Assembly (NCBI GenBank): GCA_958295665.1
Contig: OY282558.1
Span: 65,770,789 to 65,834,788, forward strand
From: Tipula vernalis
Taxonomy: Eukaryota > Arthropoda > Insecta > Diptera > Tipulidae
Length of the DNA: 64,000 bases
Reading direction: 5' to 3'
The notes under the pieces are model-generated. The model worked only from the letters and a program-made list of their open reading frames with translations. It ran no database searches and was not told the DNA's origin. Position 1 is the first letter of the stretch. Each line of letters begins with the position of its first letter. Shown here in pieces: positions 23,246 to 34,282 of this stretch. The position numbers and the translations under genes are program-made.

Positions 23246-24242
23246 TCCTCCCATAGACAATCACATCATCTAGGTAGACGAAACATTTAAGGCCCTGTTG
23301 TCCTAACAACACACTATTGATTATTCTCTGGAATCTGCTTTGGGAATTTTTCATTCCAAAGGGCATCCTGAGAAATTCAAAGTGGCCATAATCCGTACTA
23401 AATGCTGTTTTGTGCCTATCACAGGGATCCATCTCTATTTGATGATACCCGCTGGCCATGTCTAGGGTAGAAAAATATTGTGAATGACCCAGTTGGTCAA
23501 AAATGTCGTTGATTAATGGGAGTGGGAACGAATCTCCTATAGTGGCTTCATTGACTCTACGAAAGTTTACTACCACTCTCCATTTTACTTTACCATTTTT
23601 GTCCGGTTTTTTGGGTACCACTAGTAAAGGACTATTAAAGGGACTGGTGCTGTGCGTGATGATATTGTCATCCAGCATCTTTTGTACCTGGGTATCTATT
23701 TCTTTCTTCAGTACTTGGGGAATTCTGTACTGTCTGGTATTTATTGGAGGTGTATTATTATGAAGATGAACTTGGTGTTTGACACCTGGAACGCTTGTAA
23801 GTTTGTCGCCTTCGACAAAGAAAATGTCGGAATACTCCCTGATTAATTCAAGTAGTGAAGTGGACTCTTCTATATTAAGACTTTTGTCCATAGTCGTAAC
23901 TACCTGATTGATAACCAAGTCTTCTCTACTTTCGGGATGATGTCTGTCATTCATTTCAGCACAGTGATTTAACTGCATGATGTCATAATGACGAAGATCA
24001 GTGAGTTTCGGAGTGAAGTTTTGGATAGTTACTTCGTTAGGATTTGTATTTACAATGCTAATTTGTGCTTTCAGTTTGTTGGGTTGGATAAGACAGTTAC
24101 CAACAAAGACACCTTGCATTATCTCTTCAGAATTGCATAGGTATGGGTTATTCGTGGGAGTTTGGATTTGTATAATTACCTCCTTCCGTGGAGGAAGGTT
24201 TACCACAGTTGGATTATTAAGAAATTTGATTGTATTCCCCAA
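23246..24242 (-). pseudogene. gypsy pol: protease end to RT, cut after the catalytic box
   Basis: A single open frame of 330 codons. Residues 1-120 are the protease-RT linker. RT starts near residue 150 with VKHQVHLHNNTPPINTRQYR, has SPLLVVPKK near 210, the first catalytic Asp in FSTLDMASGYHQ near 265 and the Y-L-D-D-V box near 325. After that the frame runs into the GTCGAAA repeat array and ends, so the connection domain and everything downstream are lost. It overlaps the protease frame to its right by 26 bp in a different frame, which could be a natural frameshift site or an indel. Confidence 0.8.
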
Positions 24243-24747
24243 GATTTTTGAGCTCCGAAGTGCTGTACAAAATATCTACTTTATTTCCGTTAAGGAAATC
24301 TCTTCCCAAAATTCCATCCTGATCAATTGGGAATTCGTCCTCAACTATCTGGAATTTCTGTGGAATCTTAAGATGTGGTGTGATTTCTATATGTGTAGAT
24401 ACACATCCAAGAGTGGTGGTGGCTTCTTTGCCGATCCCTTTTAACAGGGCTTTACCACTTTGATCTATCGATCTGGTATTTTTGATCATTTTTTGTTTGA
24501 TCAATGACACTGAAGCACCAGAATCTATTAAGAGGATAGATTCATTTTTTGATGCTCCGAGCTTCAAGCTTACCATATCGTGGGTAAACTTGTGCTTTGA
24601 TACTAGATTGATTTGGTAGGAATTCAACGCTTCGGGGGACGTGTGGATTTGGGCGACAGTGGTGAATGGCTCCGATGGTGGCCAAACCCCCTCCGATTCT
24701 TTCGGTTCGGTGGACGTTCTCTGGCCGTTATTATTTTGGTATGACAA
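24217..24747 (-). pseudogene. gypsy gag end and aspartic protease
   Basis: A 176-codon open frame that starts within the gag minisatellite and continues into a retropepsin-like domain: LLIDSGASVSLI near residue 72, where DSG is the catalytic triad, and ILGRDFL near 148 as the second conserved element. The DSG is intact. It is followed by pol in another frame. Confidence 0.75.
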
Positions 24748-24749
24748 GG

Positions 24750-24985
24750 AATTTATAGGAACTACCGAGGCCGGGCTCTGGCAGTTATTATTTAGGTGCG
24801 AGACGGAACTCGTTGGAACTACCGAGGCAGAACTCTGGCAGTTATTATAAAGGTACGAGATGGAACTCGTTGGAACTACTGAGGCGGAACTCTGGTAGTT
24901 ATTATTTAGGTACGAGACGGAACTCTGGTAGTTATTATTTAGGTACGAACAAGAATTTGTAGAAACTTTTGAAGCGGAGGTGTGA
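24750..24985 (-). repeat. Gag minisatellite A (~70-bp unit, three to four copies)
   Basis: GGAACTAC-GAGGC-G-(A/G)CTCTGG(C/T)AGTTATTAT recurs with a step of about 70 bp, then once more with a step of about 34 bp. On the minus strand it encodes Asn/Gln/Ser/Val-rich repeats (NNCQSSASVVP type) inside gag. Confidence 0.7.
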
Positions 24986-25249
24986 TAGTTAGTAAGATAT
25001 GCTGGGCTAGAACTCTTTTGTGTGTTTTGGTAATTTTCGGGAGCTGGACTCGTCTGAACTATAGCTGGTATTGCTGTTGCTCGACGAGTCCCTCTCCGTT
25101 TCCCTGTTGCTGGATAGAGTTGTCGTCTTCAACTTCTTCTATGTAATTGATGGACATCCTATGTAGGTCCTCTGCCAGTCGATTTACACTCTGATTTTCC
25201 CTAGGTTGACTCCTTTGTGGGGACCTTGTCTGGTTGCTTACTTAATTAT

Positions 25250-25430
25250 TACTGGTTGGCTGATAATTCTGCTGGCCTCTATTTGGCTGATAATTCTGCT
25301 GGCTTCTGTTTGGCTGATAATTTTGCTGGATTCTATTTGGCTGATAATTTTGCTGGACTCTATTTGGTTGATAATTTTGCGGGATTCTATTTGGTTGATA
25401 ATTTTGCTGGACTCTACTTGGTTGTTAATT
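25250..25430 (-). repeat. Gag minisatellite B (~30-bp unit, about six copies)
   Basis: TTTGGCTGATAATTTTGCTGGATTCTA-type units, about 30 bp each, are repeated six times with few changes. On the minus strand this is a Gln/Asn/Pro/Lys-rich stretch of gag (NPAKLSAK type) with several stops. Two copies differ by single bases that produce or remove stops. Confidence 0.75.
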
Positions 25431-25770
25431 ATAAAACTGTGGCTCGTAGAGTTGCGCTCCGGACTGTGACCGTTGGTACCTTAGATTTGCGGCATTTCTG
25501 GCGGCACAGTTCTCCAAGACATGCCCGGAACGTTTGCAATACCTACATGATACGGTTGATACTACAACTTCCCTCATGTGCATGTGTCAAGGTATTTGTT
25601 CGGCATGTCTTCGCACTGTGGCCTGCCTTGTCACAAAGCTGGCACCTTGTCAGTGTATCCCCTTGGCTGCCAGTCGCTGTTGCTCTGGACAAACCAAGCT
25701 GACGCTCTACTCTATCTGCCATTTCAATGAGTTCTTTTAGGGATTTCCCTGTGGCTATCGACAGGTTTGT

Positions 25771-26253
25771 TCAGATGGCTTCGTTGTGTAAACCACGAAC
25801 GAAAGCCTCCTGTTTTAATGTGGCCACTAGGGGTTTCGGGAGTGCATTCGCCTCTCCATATTTGGTACGGACTCCTGCTTCATAATCTAGTGCATGACTC
25901 TGTATCCGACTACCGAAGTTTGCACAGCTCTCTGTGTTCCCTTGCCTGGCATTTCTTAGCCTATCTTGTAGTGATTCGATTGTGTGGGCGGGTAAAAATT
26001 TTTTTGTCAAGTTATTATAGAAGTCTTTGAAACTTTCTATTTGTATATCCTTAAACAACGTGTACGCCCTACCACGCAACCAAAACAAAACCTCGTCCAG
26101 AACAACCGCTAGTTGTTCTGGTTTGCCCGCAAACTGTTTTTCGACGCGTTTGCATGCGTCTATGAAGAAATAAACCTTGCTGGGATCGACCTCAGCTTGG
26201 CCATAGAATAAAGGAACACGTTTTTCAACTAGGTCTTGGATTTGTGCCGTCAT
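25771..26253 (-). pseudogene. gypsy gag N-terminal domain
   Basis: A 160-codon frame starting at an ATG (26253): MTAQIQDLVEKRVPLFYG. It is a capsid-like helical gag: the FYGQAEVDPSKVYFFIDACKR region near residue 15, VVLDEVLFWLRGRAYTLFKD near 50 and ESLQDRLRNARQG near 95. It ends at an in-frame TGA; the frame continues beyond towards a Cys-rich region (CQLCDKAGHSAKTC) near 25640-25600, so this is one stop away from a longer gag. Confidence 0.75.
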
Positions 26254-26407
26254 TTTCTTGATTTTTAAGTGTTTAAATGAGGGGATAATTAGTTTCCAGA
26301 GCGGAAAATTGAAACGCCACAGCTATGAGAAGGGAAACAAACGAAAAATTTGCGGAAACGGAAAAAATTGTATCTCGCAGCGGAAGGGTTTGCTACAGCG
26401 CCAATGT

Positions 26408-26588
26408 TTTAGTTTATAATTATATTTAAGATAGCTTAAACGTGGTCCTTACCTCTTTTATTTCTTTTGTGGAAATGATACATACTTTCACTGTTGATTT
26501 AAAGATTTATCAGTTCAACTTTTAATTTATATAATTTTCAATATATTTGACGCGTCTAATCGGTGCCGGCGAATGCTGAGGTATGTCA
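26408..26588 (-). mobile_element. Possible 5' LTR of the gypsy element
   Basis: On the minus strand the segment can be read from TGACATACC (26588) to CTAAAACA (26408), followed at once by TTGGCGCTGTAGC as a primer-binding site. It has a TATATAAATT box and an AATAAAAG signal in the right order. At 181 bp it is short and the outer end is a guess, because no second LTR is present. Confidence 0.45.
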
Positions 26589-26599
26589 TTTTTTTTTTT

Positions 26600-27135
26600 C
26601 AAGTAATGGCTTCCATCGTTGTAATTTGAGCCTTACAAAAGTGTTCTTTATCTTTACTACATTGGCTGTGGCATCGCCTTTCATATTCCCAAAAATAAGT
26701 GAAATCCGCTTTTTTTTCAAAGTAAATAAATGACCATGAACGGATAACATGGTTCTTCCTTTATTCGATTTATATTTAAAAATATCCGTGCAACAAAATT
26801 CTTCTTAGTTTCTAGTTACCATAACTTACATAGAAGAAACACAAAAACGTTTGTCAAAATTCAAAAAACTTTTTATGAAGAATTTCCAAATTTCAAATAG
26901 ACAAAGTCTTATTCACTTGCAATTTAATATTTTAAAAATTATTTGATGTGGAACGAAAAATACAAATGATAAAATGCCTTAATGAAATATGCCGAAGTGT
27001 ACCATATGGCAGTGTACCGTATGGATATAATAGTTTACCATAAGCCGTATTGAAATATGCCTTACCGAAATATGATACACTGAAACATGAAGTACTGTCA
27101 TATTCCGTAATGAAATATATTGTAATGTAATATAC
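26600..27135. other. Spacer with degenerate AAATATGCCGTA-type repeats
   Basis: From 26970 to 27135 short phrases such as GAAATATGCC, GTGTACCGTATG and CATATTCCGTAATGAAATAT recur irregularly. A similar phrase occurs near 28080. No gene recognised. Confidence 0.4.
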
Positions 27136-27138
27136 CGT

Positions 27139-28018
27139 ATCCCTAGAAAAATTATCAGGGCAAGGTTCGTGTGGGGAGCTCAAGAAAATTAATTTGAATG
27201 AAAGCCCATATAAAATTTTAAAATTTGTATAAATTCAACCTTTAAAGTGTCATGCCTGGAAAGTATTTTTATTATTGTGCCTAGTCAACTACAATATTAT
27301 CCGTAGAAAAATTGTCAGGGCAATTTTTTTGTGGGAAGCCCGGGAAAATTCGTTTGAATGGAAGGCTCATTCAAATTTTAAAATTTGTATAGATTCAACC
27401 TTTAAAGTGTCATGTTTGGAAAGTATTTCAATTAGTGTGTCTAGCCAACAGTTTTCCCTAGAAAAATTATCAGGGAAAGTTTCATGTGGGGAGCCCATGA
27501 AAATTCGTTTGAATGAAAGGCTCATTTAAATTTAAAAATTTGTATAAATTCAACCTTTAAAGTGTCATATCTGGAAAGTATATCAATTAGTGTACCTAGC
27601 CAACAATTTTCCCTACAAAAATTATCAGGGTAAGTGTTTTGTGGGGAGCCCGAGAAAATTTCTTTGAATGAACGGCTCATTTAAATTTTAAAATTAGTAT
27701 AAATTCAACCTTTAAAGTATCATGTCTGGAAAGTATTTCAATTAGTGTGTCTAGCCAACGTTTATCCCTAGAAGGCAAGTTTCATGTGGGGAGCCCGAGA
27801 AAATTTGTTTGAAATTAAAATTTAAAAATTTGTTCAAAATCAATCTTAAAAGTGTCATGTCTGGAAAGTATTTCAATTTTATTAATATAACTTCCCACGT
27901 GAAACTTGGCTTAATTTTTTTTCCAGGGACAATTATTGGCTTAGCACACTAATTGAGATACTTTCCAGATATGACACTTCAAAAGTTGAATTTATGCAAA
28001 ATTTTACATTTTTTATTT
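27139..28018. repeat. Tandem array of a ~155-bp unit, five direct copies plus one inverted
   Basis: Units start at about 27141, 27301, 27456, 27611 and 27766 with TCCCTAGAAAAATTATCAGG, then GTGGGGAGCCC-GAAAATT, TTCAACCTTTAAAGTGTCAT and CTGGAAAGTATTTCAATTAG. The fifth copy lacks part of its start. From about 27890 to 28018 the same unit appears reversed (TACTTTCCAGATATGACACTT). There is no coding capacity. Confidence 0.85.
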
Positions 28019-28019
28019 G

Positions 28020-29380
28020 ACTTTTATGATGAACCCTAAAGTATAATTCCTATTGTAAACAGTGACAAACCAAAATGAGCCTATATGCCGTAAAATCAAT
28101 ATGTGTCTTCTGAAATATGTCGGCTGGTAATTTTCAGCTGAGATAAGCCAAGACACTATCTGCATTACCGACATTTTATAACTTTGGCTTGAAAACATTC
28201 GGCTAACTTTAATTGTATTCCTTAGACACTGGAATCTACAAGAATACTTCTAACGATTCCACATCGGTCAAACTAGTAGAAATTTTGAAGTAAGATTTAC
28301 GGACCATATAAAAGAAATCGGAAAACCAAAAATCGACTCGAAATATGCACAAGGTATTATACAAAACAGGAGAAGGACTACAGTACAGTAATTGAAATAC
28401 AAATTACAATTGGTTTGCATTTGTAAATTGATAAATTTTATTTAACAAAATTCGTTTAATGAAAATCGGATAAATAAAACAACGATTATTAACATTAGGC
28501 TTTTTACCGATGGCTCTCGAACAGATTTTAATGAGCCTTGCAATATTTTAAACAAGAAATTACAAAAACCGAATTAATTAAAATACAGGTTACAAACTGT
28601 AATTTGTATTTTCATTGGGTAATTCAAATACATGTAATTCATGTATTTGAACAGAATACAGAAAATGTACGACCTCATTATAACTAGGAACACACACACA
28701 CCCCCCAGATGGTCAACAAAAATTTTGTTCTTCTCTTTTATTCTTGTAGTTCTCGTTTTTTATATAAAAAAGAAGAGCAGTACCACCCCCTGTCCTTATA
28801 TAGATGATAAAAAAAATAAAAATAAATAAAGGGGAAAGAAGATTCATAAGTCACGTTGGCATAAAAAATAGGATATTAAAGCATTTTTAATATAAGTTTA
28901 GTTGGTGTTTGTTACAAATTCGATAAAGCACAGTAACATCCGAGACGATCGTAATTTCAATTTCAAATAAAAGTAAACATCACATTAAGAAAGTGACAGA
29001 ACCAAATATAATGGTTTTTTATTATGTAAGAGCTAAATCCTACTTTACTTGCTACAATCTTTCTATTTTAAATGAGGAACCCGTTGAAGTCATGTCAGCT
29101 TTTACCACATCTGAAAATGTTTGTACCGAATAAAGTTTCAGTATCTCAAATCAATTGGTAATTGCCATTAAACAAAAACAGACACGGATTGAAATGAAAC
29201 AGGATGCTTAAATGATTGTTTGATAAAGTTCTGCTTTTTTTTAACTTTTTAGGATTTTTAGGTAGTTTTGGAATATGGGCAATTAGGATTGATTTGGCTT
29301 TTTATAACCAGTTATGATGAAGTTTGCCATGTATGATGGAAATGGAATGCTAAAATAACACAGACCGGCAACGGCACAGG
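28020..29380. other. Long AT-rich spacer
   Basis: No gene recognised. A 62-codon open frame at 28641-28829 is low complexity. A short CACACACACACCCCCC run lies at 28692-28708. Confidence 0.35.
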
Positions 29381-29384
29381 CCCC

Positions 29385-30150
29385 GTTTTTGGCGCGTTGA
29401 ATTCTTATCCAATGTCAGAATTTCTCCGATGGCTCCGATTTTCGAGATTTCTGACCAAAAAAGTGCGAAACTCATGTTTTTTCAAAATATTTGAGCTTAT
29501 GTTACATCGAGAGGTATTTTTATTTTATAAAACCATTAATGAGGTCCGAAAGAACTACTCTTCACCTTCATAATGCATTTGGATTTATCCGGATTTCTTT
29601 TCACATCTTTAAGAAATCGTGACAGATTTTTTATTGTTTGTCAAAAAACGAATTGAAATAGTTGAGGAGTAAATTGATCTTTGACAGATTTTTGTGAAAC
29701 TTGATGTATTTACATTAATAAAGTTGATTAACATCGACTTACATTCAGATTTTGAGAAATTAAAAATCGAACTTGCCATTTTCAGGGCATGAGATGTGCG
29801 AGCTAATGATTATGATAAAAGTGTGGCTTAGATGACTGTTAATTTAAGGTGAAGATTTTTTCAAATTAGACTTATTTTGAGTTTAATCAACAAATAACTA
29901 ATGCGTCGAAGAACTATTTTTATTCGATGCCCATCATATTCCAAAAAACAAGAAATAAGTCGAACTGCTTAATTTCAACATATGATTTCTCATAGATGAA
30001 AAAATAGGAAGAGTAGTTCTTTAGGACGTTAAACATAACCTCAAATATCTCGAAAAATTGTGATTTTCATACTTTAAGGTTAAAATATCTCGAAAATCGG
30101 AGCCATCAGTGTAATTCTGACCTCGGATTGGAATTCAGCGTGTCAAAAAC
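29385..30150. mobile_element. MITE with ~150-180-bp terminal inverted repeats
   Basis: The left arm (29385-29566) begins GTTTTTGGCGCGTTGAATTC and the right arm, in reverse complement (30150-30006), begins GTTTTTGACACGCTGAATTC. Both continue with TGGCTCCGATTTTCGAGAT, then ATATTTGAG-TTATGTT, and end with AAAGAACTACTCTTC. The 440-bp centre has no coding sequence. Target duplication is not obvious. Confidence 0.8.
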
Positions 30151-30159
30151 CGTCGAAAA

Positions 30160-30560
30160 AATATATTTCGGTTTCTGGATAAAAAATGTGTCGGCCTTTG
30201 TAATCTTCTGATACAATTGTGGCATTTGGCTAATTAGGGTAGACTTGGCTATTTCTTAACAGAATTTAATAATATTTAACCGATTATGATGAAATTCAAC
30301 AAGTACAAATTATGGAAAATAGGTCCAATTAAGAACTTGCCTTCCTTTGAAACCGATTTTGGTGAAATTCAACAAGTGTGATGTTAATGGGATTCTGGCT
30401 TATGAGGATACAATTTGACTGTTTCTTCACCGATTTTGATGAAATCCCGATGGCTTTTATTTACCAGTAAATACCGGGTACCTTTGTTTCTATTATATAA
30501 AAACGAACGTAATAATCATGGAATTGGTACAAAAATAAATAAAATACTGAATTGAGATTA
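30160..30560. other. Spacer with two diverged GATGAAATTCAACAAGT units
   Basis: GATGAAATTCAACAAGT occurs near 30288 and 30370, and related phrases lie near 29316 and 18861 (ATGAAATTCAATAAGTGTGA). This points to an old dispersed repeat. No gene. Confidence 0.4.
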
Positions 30561-30685
30561 TTAGATAAAGCGGTGCATTTTAATGTATTTTATAATATTG
30601 TCCAAAACCAAAACAAAACTATTAACAATGTACAATAAAACACAATAAAGAAACACGAAATGCTGTCAAAACTTAAAATTTCTTA

Positions 30686-31406
30686 TTAAATTGGAATAAA
30701 CTCAAATTGTAAGCCATATCCAAATTTAAATGTATCAAATCCGGGTAAACCTTGTGTTGAAATAATGTAAGCTCTCCACGGCACAAGCGGCATTGTTGGT
30801 GGCACATCTTTTATTACATTTATTATATGTGTTTCGATTTTCCATTTATCCTAAACCATATAAAAAAAAAAAAAAAAAAATTATTAACCATTAAATTCTT
30901 TGTGGCTTACATATGTAAATGGAATTACCCCGATTTTTCCTGGACACACGTCCAAAGTCCATAATTTTGAAATATTATACCAGGGACGTTGTGGATTGAT
31001 AAATTCGTGACACATACTAGGCACAGTAATTCTAAGTGGAGCATTGTTCCAGGTAGCTTTTTCAAAGGTTTGTGTTCGAACATTCACAACCAGGGGTAAA
31101 CTGCGATCCATTGATTTTATGACTTCCAAATAACCCCCAACCTGAACATTGTCATCATCGATCTGTTCTAGAATCAAATTATCAAGCGAAAAGACCTCCG
31201 AAAGGAATGGAATCGATTTGTCGGTATAAGGTAAAATAGAATCTTCTAACATTACGCGACATAATGTTGACTATACATAAAATAAAATTATATTAATTAG
31301 TACAAACTATTTGTTATTTATAAATTTTCTAATTATTTATGTAACTTACATTAATAGTTTGAAATAAATTGCCAAAAAGCATCACCAAAATCAGTATACG
31401 TTTCAT
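30686..31406 (-). CDS. Small secreted DUF1091/MD-2-like protein, paralogue 2 (three exons)
   Basis: Exons on the minus strand: 31406-31350 (19 codons), 31270-30929 (114 codons), 30850-30686 (54 codons plus TAA); total 187 residues. Introns are 79 and 78 bp, GT-AG, phase 0. The signal peptide starts MKRILILVMLFG. Exon 2 begins STLCRVMLED, so this copy has one extra Cys near the mature N-terminus, besides the shared Cys in M-C-H-E-F and D-V-C-P. Exon 3 begins DKWKIET and ends EFIPI. Intron 2 contains a T18 run ahead of its acceptor. The start codon is chosen because all four copies have ATG at the same distance from the intron. No damage visible. The function is inferred only from the family pattern. 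Confidence 0.85.
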
Positions 31407-31715
31407 TGTTATAAGCCTTTCGCGTTTTATTTCGGTTCAGAGCACAATTCTGAATGAGCTCGCCAAACTGAAGCAAATTGATTTTATTGATTTCTGTGTT
31501 GTAAATGTATGCCAATTTTCATATAAGTTATGTATGGGGTAATTTAATTGCTGGTTTTACAACATTTATTGTTTAACCAACGTGACACGACAAAACGTGA
31601 AAATTGTGTATTTAGCTAAAATTGGTAATTAAACGTTTAAAACATTTATATAAATTGTTAAATGTAATCAGTCAATTGAAATAGTTTTACTCGACAAATT
31701 TAAGATATAGATCTA
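31407..31715 (-). promoter_or_regulatory. Promoter and conserved upstream module of paralogue 2
   Basis: The proximal block GGTTCAGAGCACAATTCTGAA (31433-31453) and GATTTTATTGATT (31479) match the other paralogues. The distal module follows with CCAACGTGACACGACAAAACG (near 31577), TTGGTAATTAAACGTTTAAAAC (near 31622) and AAGATATAGATCTATA (near 31702). It is shorter than in the other copies because of internal deletions. Confidence 0.6.
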
Positions 31716-31719
31716 TACA

Positions 31720-32800
31720 TGTATGTGTTGTATCTATACAAAAACATGTATGTGGCTTGAAATTGGTATGACCTTTTTAACACTTATCCCGATTTTATCA
31801 GCAGATACACCTTTAATTGGGCTAACACTAGCAAATTCGTTGGACAATTTTTGAATCCATTTCATCCCATCTGTCCCATTGTTCCGATATTTGAGGATGA
31901 GGTTATTGCATTTTGATTTTGGTTGGATTAGGCGTCAATTTATTAATGAATTTAACGAGATATAATCTTTACAGGTTCAAATACATGGAGTATTTGCCAA
32001 GAAGTAAATATTTAATTTTTAAATTTCCATTTTGTCGGTTATAATTTATAAATACCGAACCTTTAACTAAATGCTGCTCGAGATTTGAAATAATTTTCTT
32101 TGTTTTAGTCTTAAATTTATTCACGAACTTGAACTAATTCAGACGTACAATTAGGCAGACTAACCGTCGAAGAACTGAAACCTGGTACATCCACACTCTA
32201 ACAGGAAATTACATGACTTAGGCCATTCTCCTCCGTTGCTTTTAGAATAATCTTTACTCAGAAATAATAAATAATTTAGCTTTATGATTCCGACCGACGC
32301 ATCAAAGAAAACATAAGCGCAGACGTTATTTATACAAAGGTCAAAACATTGAATGGAAGAAATAAAAACATTTTTTGTTTCCGACATTAAAACTTTGTAG
32401 AGCGCTCATATTAGCAATACTCCTGATTCTATAAAAATATGGGAAATTTTTTTCGCTATAATTCGTTATCGCAAATTCCTAAATTACCCACGCCTGCTAA
32501 AGGTGTGGAGGAAAGGACTTGAATTTCTTTAATGACACGCAATTAGACCTTTCACTCATCTGGCGGCAACACTGGCCATAAAGAAAGCAGAAGAATATAT
32601 AAAACGATTTTCCACTTTAGATAGCGTTTTACTAGGTGCGTGCGCATTGAAATTTCGCATCGAAATTGTTAGAACAGTTATAAAAGATGAACGGCAATGT
32701 GAGGTGCACTAGTACGTATGATAATAATCATAGGAACAGGAAATTCGAAGTATAAGACTAGTTATTGAACTCTTGCCAAAATTACCCACCACAAACTGTT
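31720..32800. other. Spacer between paralogue 2 and the LTR element
   Basis: No gene recognised. A TATATAAAACG box followed by a GC-richer block lies at 32597-32660; it could be a buried LTR promoter but no partner was found. Confidence 0.3.
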
Positions 32801-32805
32801 CTTAG

Positions 32806-33093
32806 TGTCACTACTTTTCCGAGCGAAATCAATAAAATAATCTTTTGGTAATTCAACACGTTATATTCTTTTTTATTTATTTTTAATTACATTACTCCAC
32901 GTCAACACACAACCTTTCTTTTCCGTTGTCTGACAGATTAATCCCCTGCTTTTCATTTTCATCATACATATTTATTTTAATTTCATTACACTGAATATTG
33001 GCGACATCTATCTATCGGCACCAATTCCACACAATATACATTTTTGGCTTAGCCAATATTTCCACCATTATAATATTAATTTCGATTATGACA
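32806..33093 (-). repeat. 3' LTR of the gypsy element
   Basis: Left member of the LTR pair, at the 3' end in element orientation. AT-rich; ends in GTAGTGACA on the minus strand. Confidence 0.8.
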
Positions 33094-33246
33094 ATTCGGC
33101 CATCCTGTATCGATGACGTCCTCGTCATTACACGGCAATATTTTAAGTGCTTTTTCATCATACTCCTTAAGATACTCTCATATTTACAATATTTAATTAT
33201 ATATATTTTTTAAATGATTACATCTAAAAATCATCTATTGAAATAG

Positions 33247-34179
33247 TTACGACACCGAATCACACAACCTCGCTTTGTAAGTCCTATTTGTTTGTTGCTC
33301 GCCCTCTATGTCCTGTATGAGGTACCGATCGTTGCCAATATATTTAACTACTTCGTGAGGTCCCTTGTTTGTTGGTAAAAGTTTCCTACTGTCTCCTGTC
33401 GCCACTTTAGGCGCATGCACCATAACTAAATCACCACATTTTAATTCCATTGGATTTTTCCGCTTCTTGTCATAGTCGTGCTTTATTCGCCCCCTATTTT
33501 TGTCTAATAATTCGGCCACATTATTCTCTTCAAGTGTACGTCTCTCTTCCAACATTTGTCTATTCAATCGCTTCATTTCCTGCACAAATTCGTTATCTTT
33601 CAAATTTCTGAATGGATATCGAAATATAAGCTCTGAAAGAGCTTTCTTGGTTACACTATGCACCGTACTATTTAGGGCCATTTGCACTTGCATTAGCTTT
33701 TCGTCCCAATCTATACACTCTATGCCTGAAATTTTCGCCGCGGTGAACGCCGTACCCCGATCAGTTACCAATACATCTGGTTTTCCGTAATTACTCAAAA
33801 CCAATCTTAAAAACTCTAATGATTTATCTGCACTTACATCCGACATAGCCCCAAGCAACACGAACTTACTGAATTCGTCGACAATTACACCTACATACGG
33901 GCCTACGTGATCATAGTGGATCGTCACAAAAGGTTCACTTCTTTTTTCATATGGATGAAGATATCCGGGTTGTTTACCACCGGTTATTTTGTAATAAAGA
34001 CATTTTATACATCTATTTATATATCTAGCAACAAAATCTCGCATACTTGGAAAATAGAACGACGTCTTTAAATCTTTTAGGGTCTTGTCTATTCCCTGAT
34101 GTCCGACTGCATCGTGTGCATCGCGAACTACATCATATAACAAATCTTGAGGAACATATAAACAAATCTTGAGGAACAC
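33247..34179 (-). pseudogene. gypsy integrase with deletions in the core
   Basis: A 310-codon frame. The zinc finger is intact: H-D-A-V-G-H near residue 21 and C-I-K-C near 57. The catalytic core starts at YDHVGPY near 90, the first Asp region, but residues normally between the strand pair are missing. TDRGTAFTA near 140 is the second Asp, and the stretch up to the catalytic Glu is deleted: the text jumps straight to IECIDWDEKL. The C-terminal domain (KCGDLVMVHAP, GPHEVVKYIGNDRYLI) is whole. The protein could not integrate DNA. Confidence 0.8.
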
Positions 34180-34282
34180 ATATTCGGTATACTCGACACT
34201 TGTACATTATAAACTTTTCGAACGTCTTTTCATCACCCAACTCAAGAAGATCCCTAATTTTCAAAATCTTTTCATCAGTCCG

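Larger units (their letters stand above)
23246..26415 (-). mobile_element. Ty3/gypsy retrotransposon, 3'-truncated in RT
   Basis: Minus strand, from right to left: a primer-binding-site-like TGGCGCTGTAGC near 26403-26392; gag starting at 26253; a zinc-knuckle region near 25680-25500; two minisatellite stretches (25440-25250 and 24980-24750); an aspartic protease with LIDSGASVSL near 24530; then RT up to the Y-L-D-D box near 23280. The RT ends at 23246, so RNase H, integrase and the 3' LTR are missing. RT wording (KWRVVVNFRRVNE, YFSTLDMASGYHQIEM, FLRMPFGM) fits the 17.6/412/mdg1 side of gypsy. There are a few stops in gag and one frame change between protease and RT near 24230; otherwise it is well kept. 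Confidence 0.85.

Noticed and set aside
28641..28829. 62-codon open frame with a hydrophobic segment as a small membrane protein
   Set aside because: Low-complexity Lys/Asn-rich tail, no support from any repeat or splice structure.
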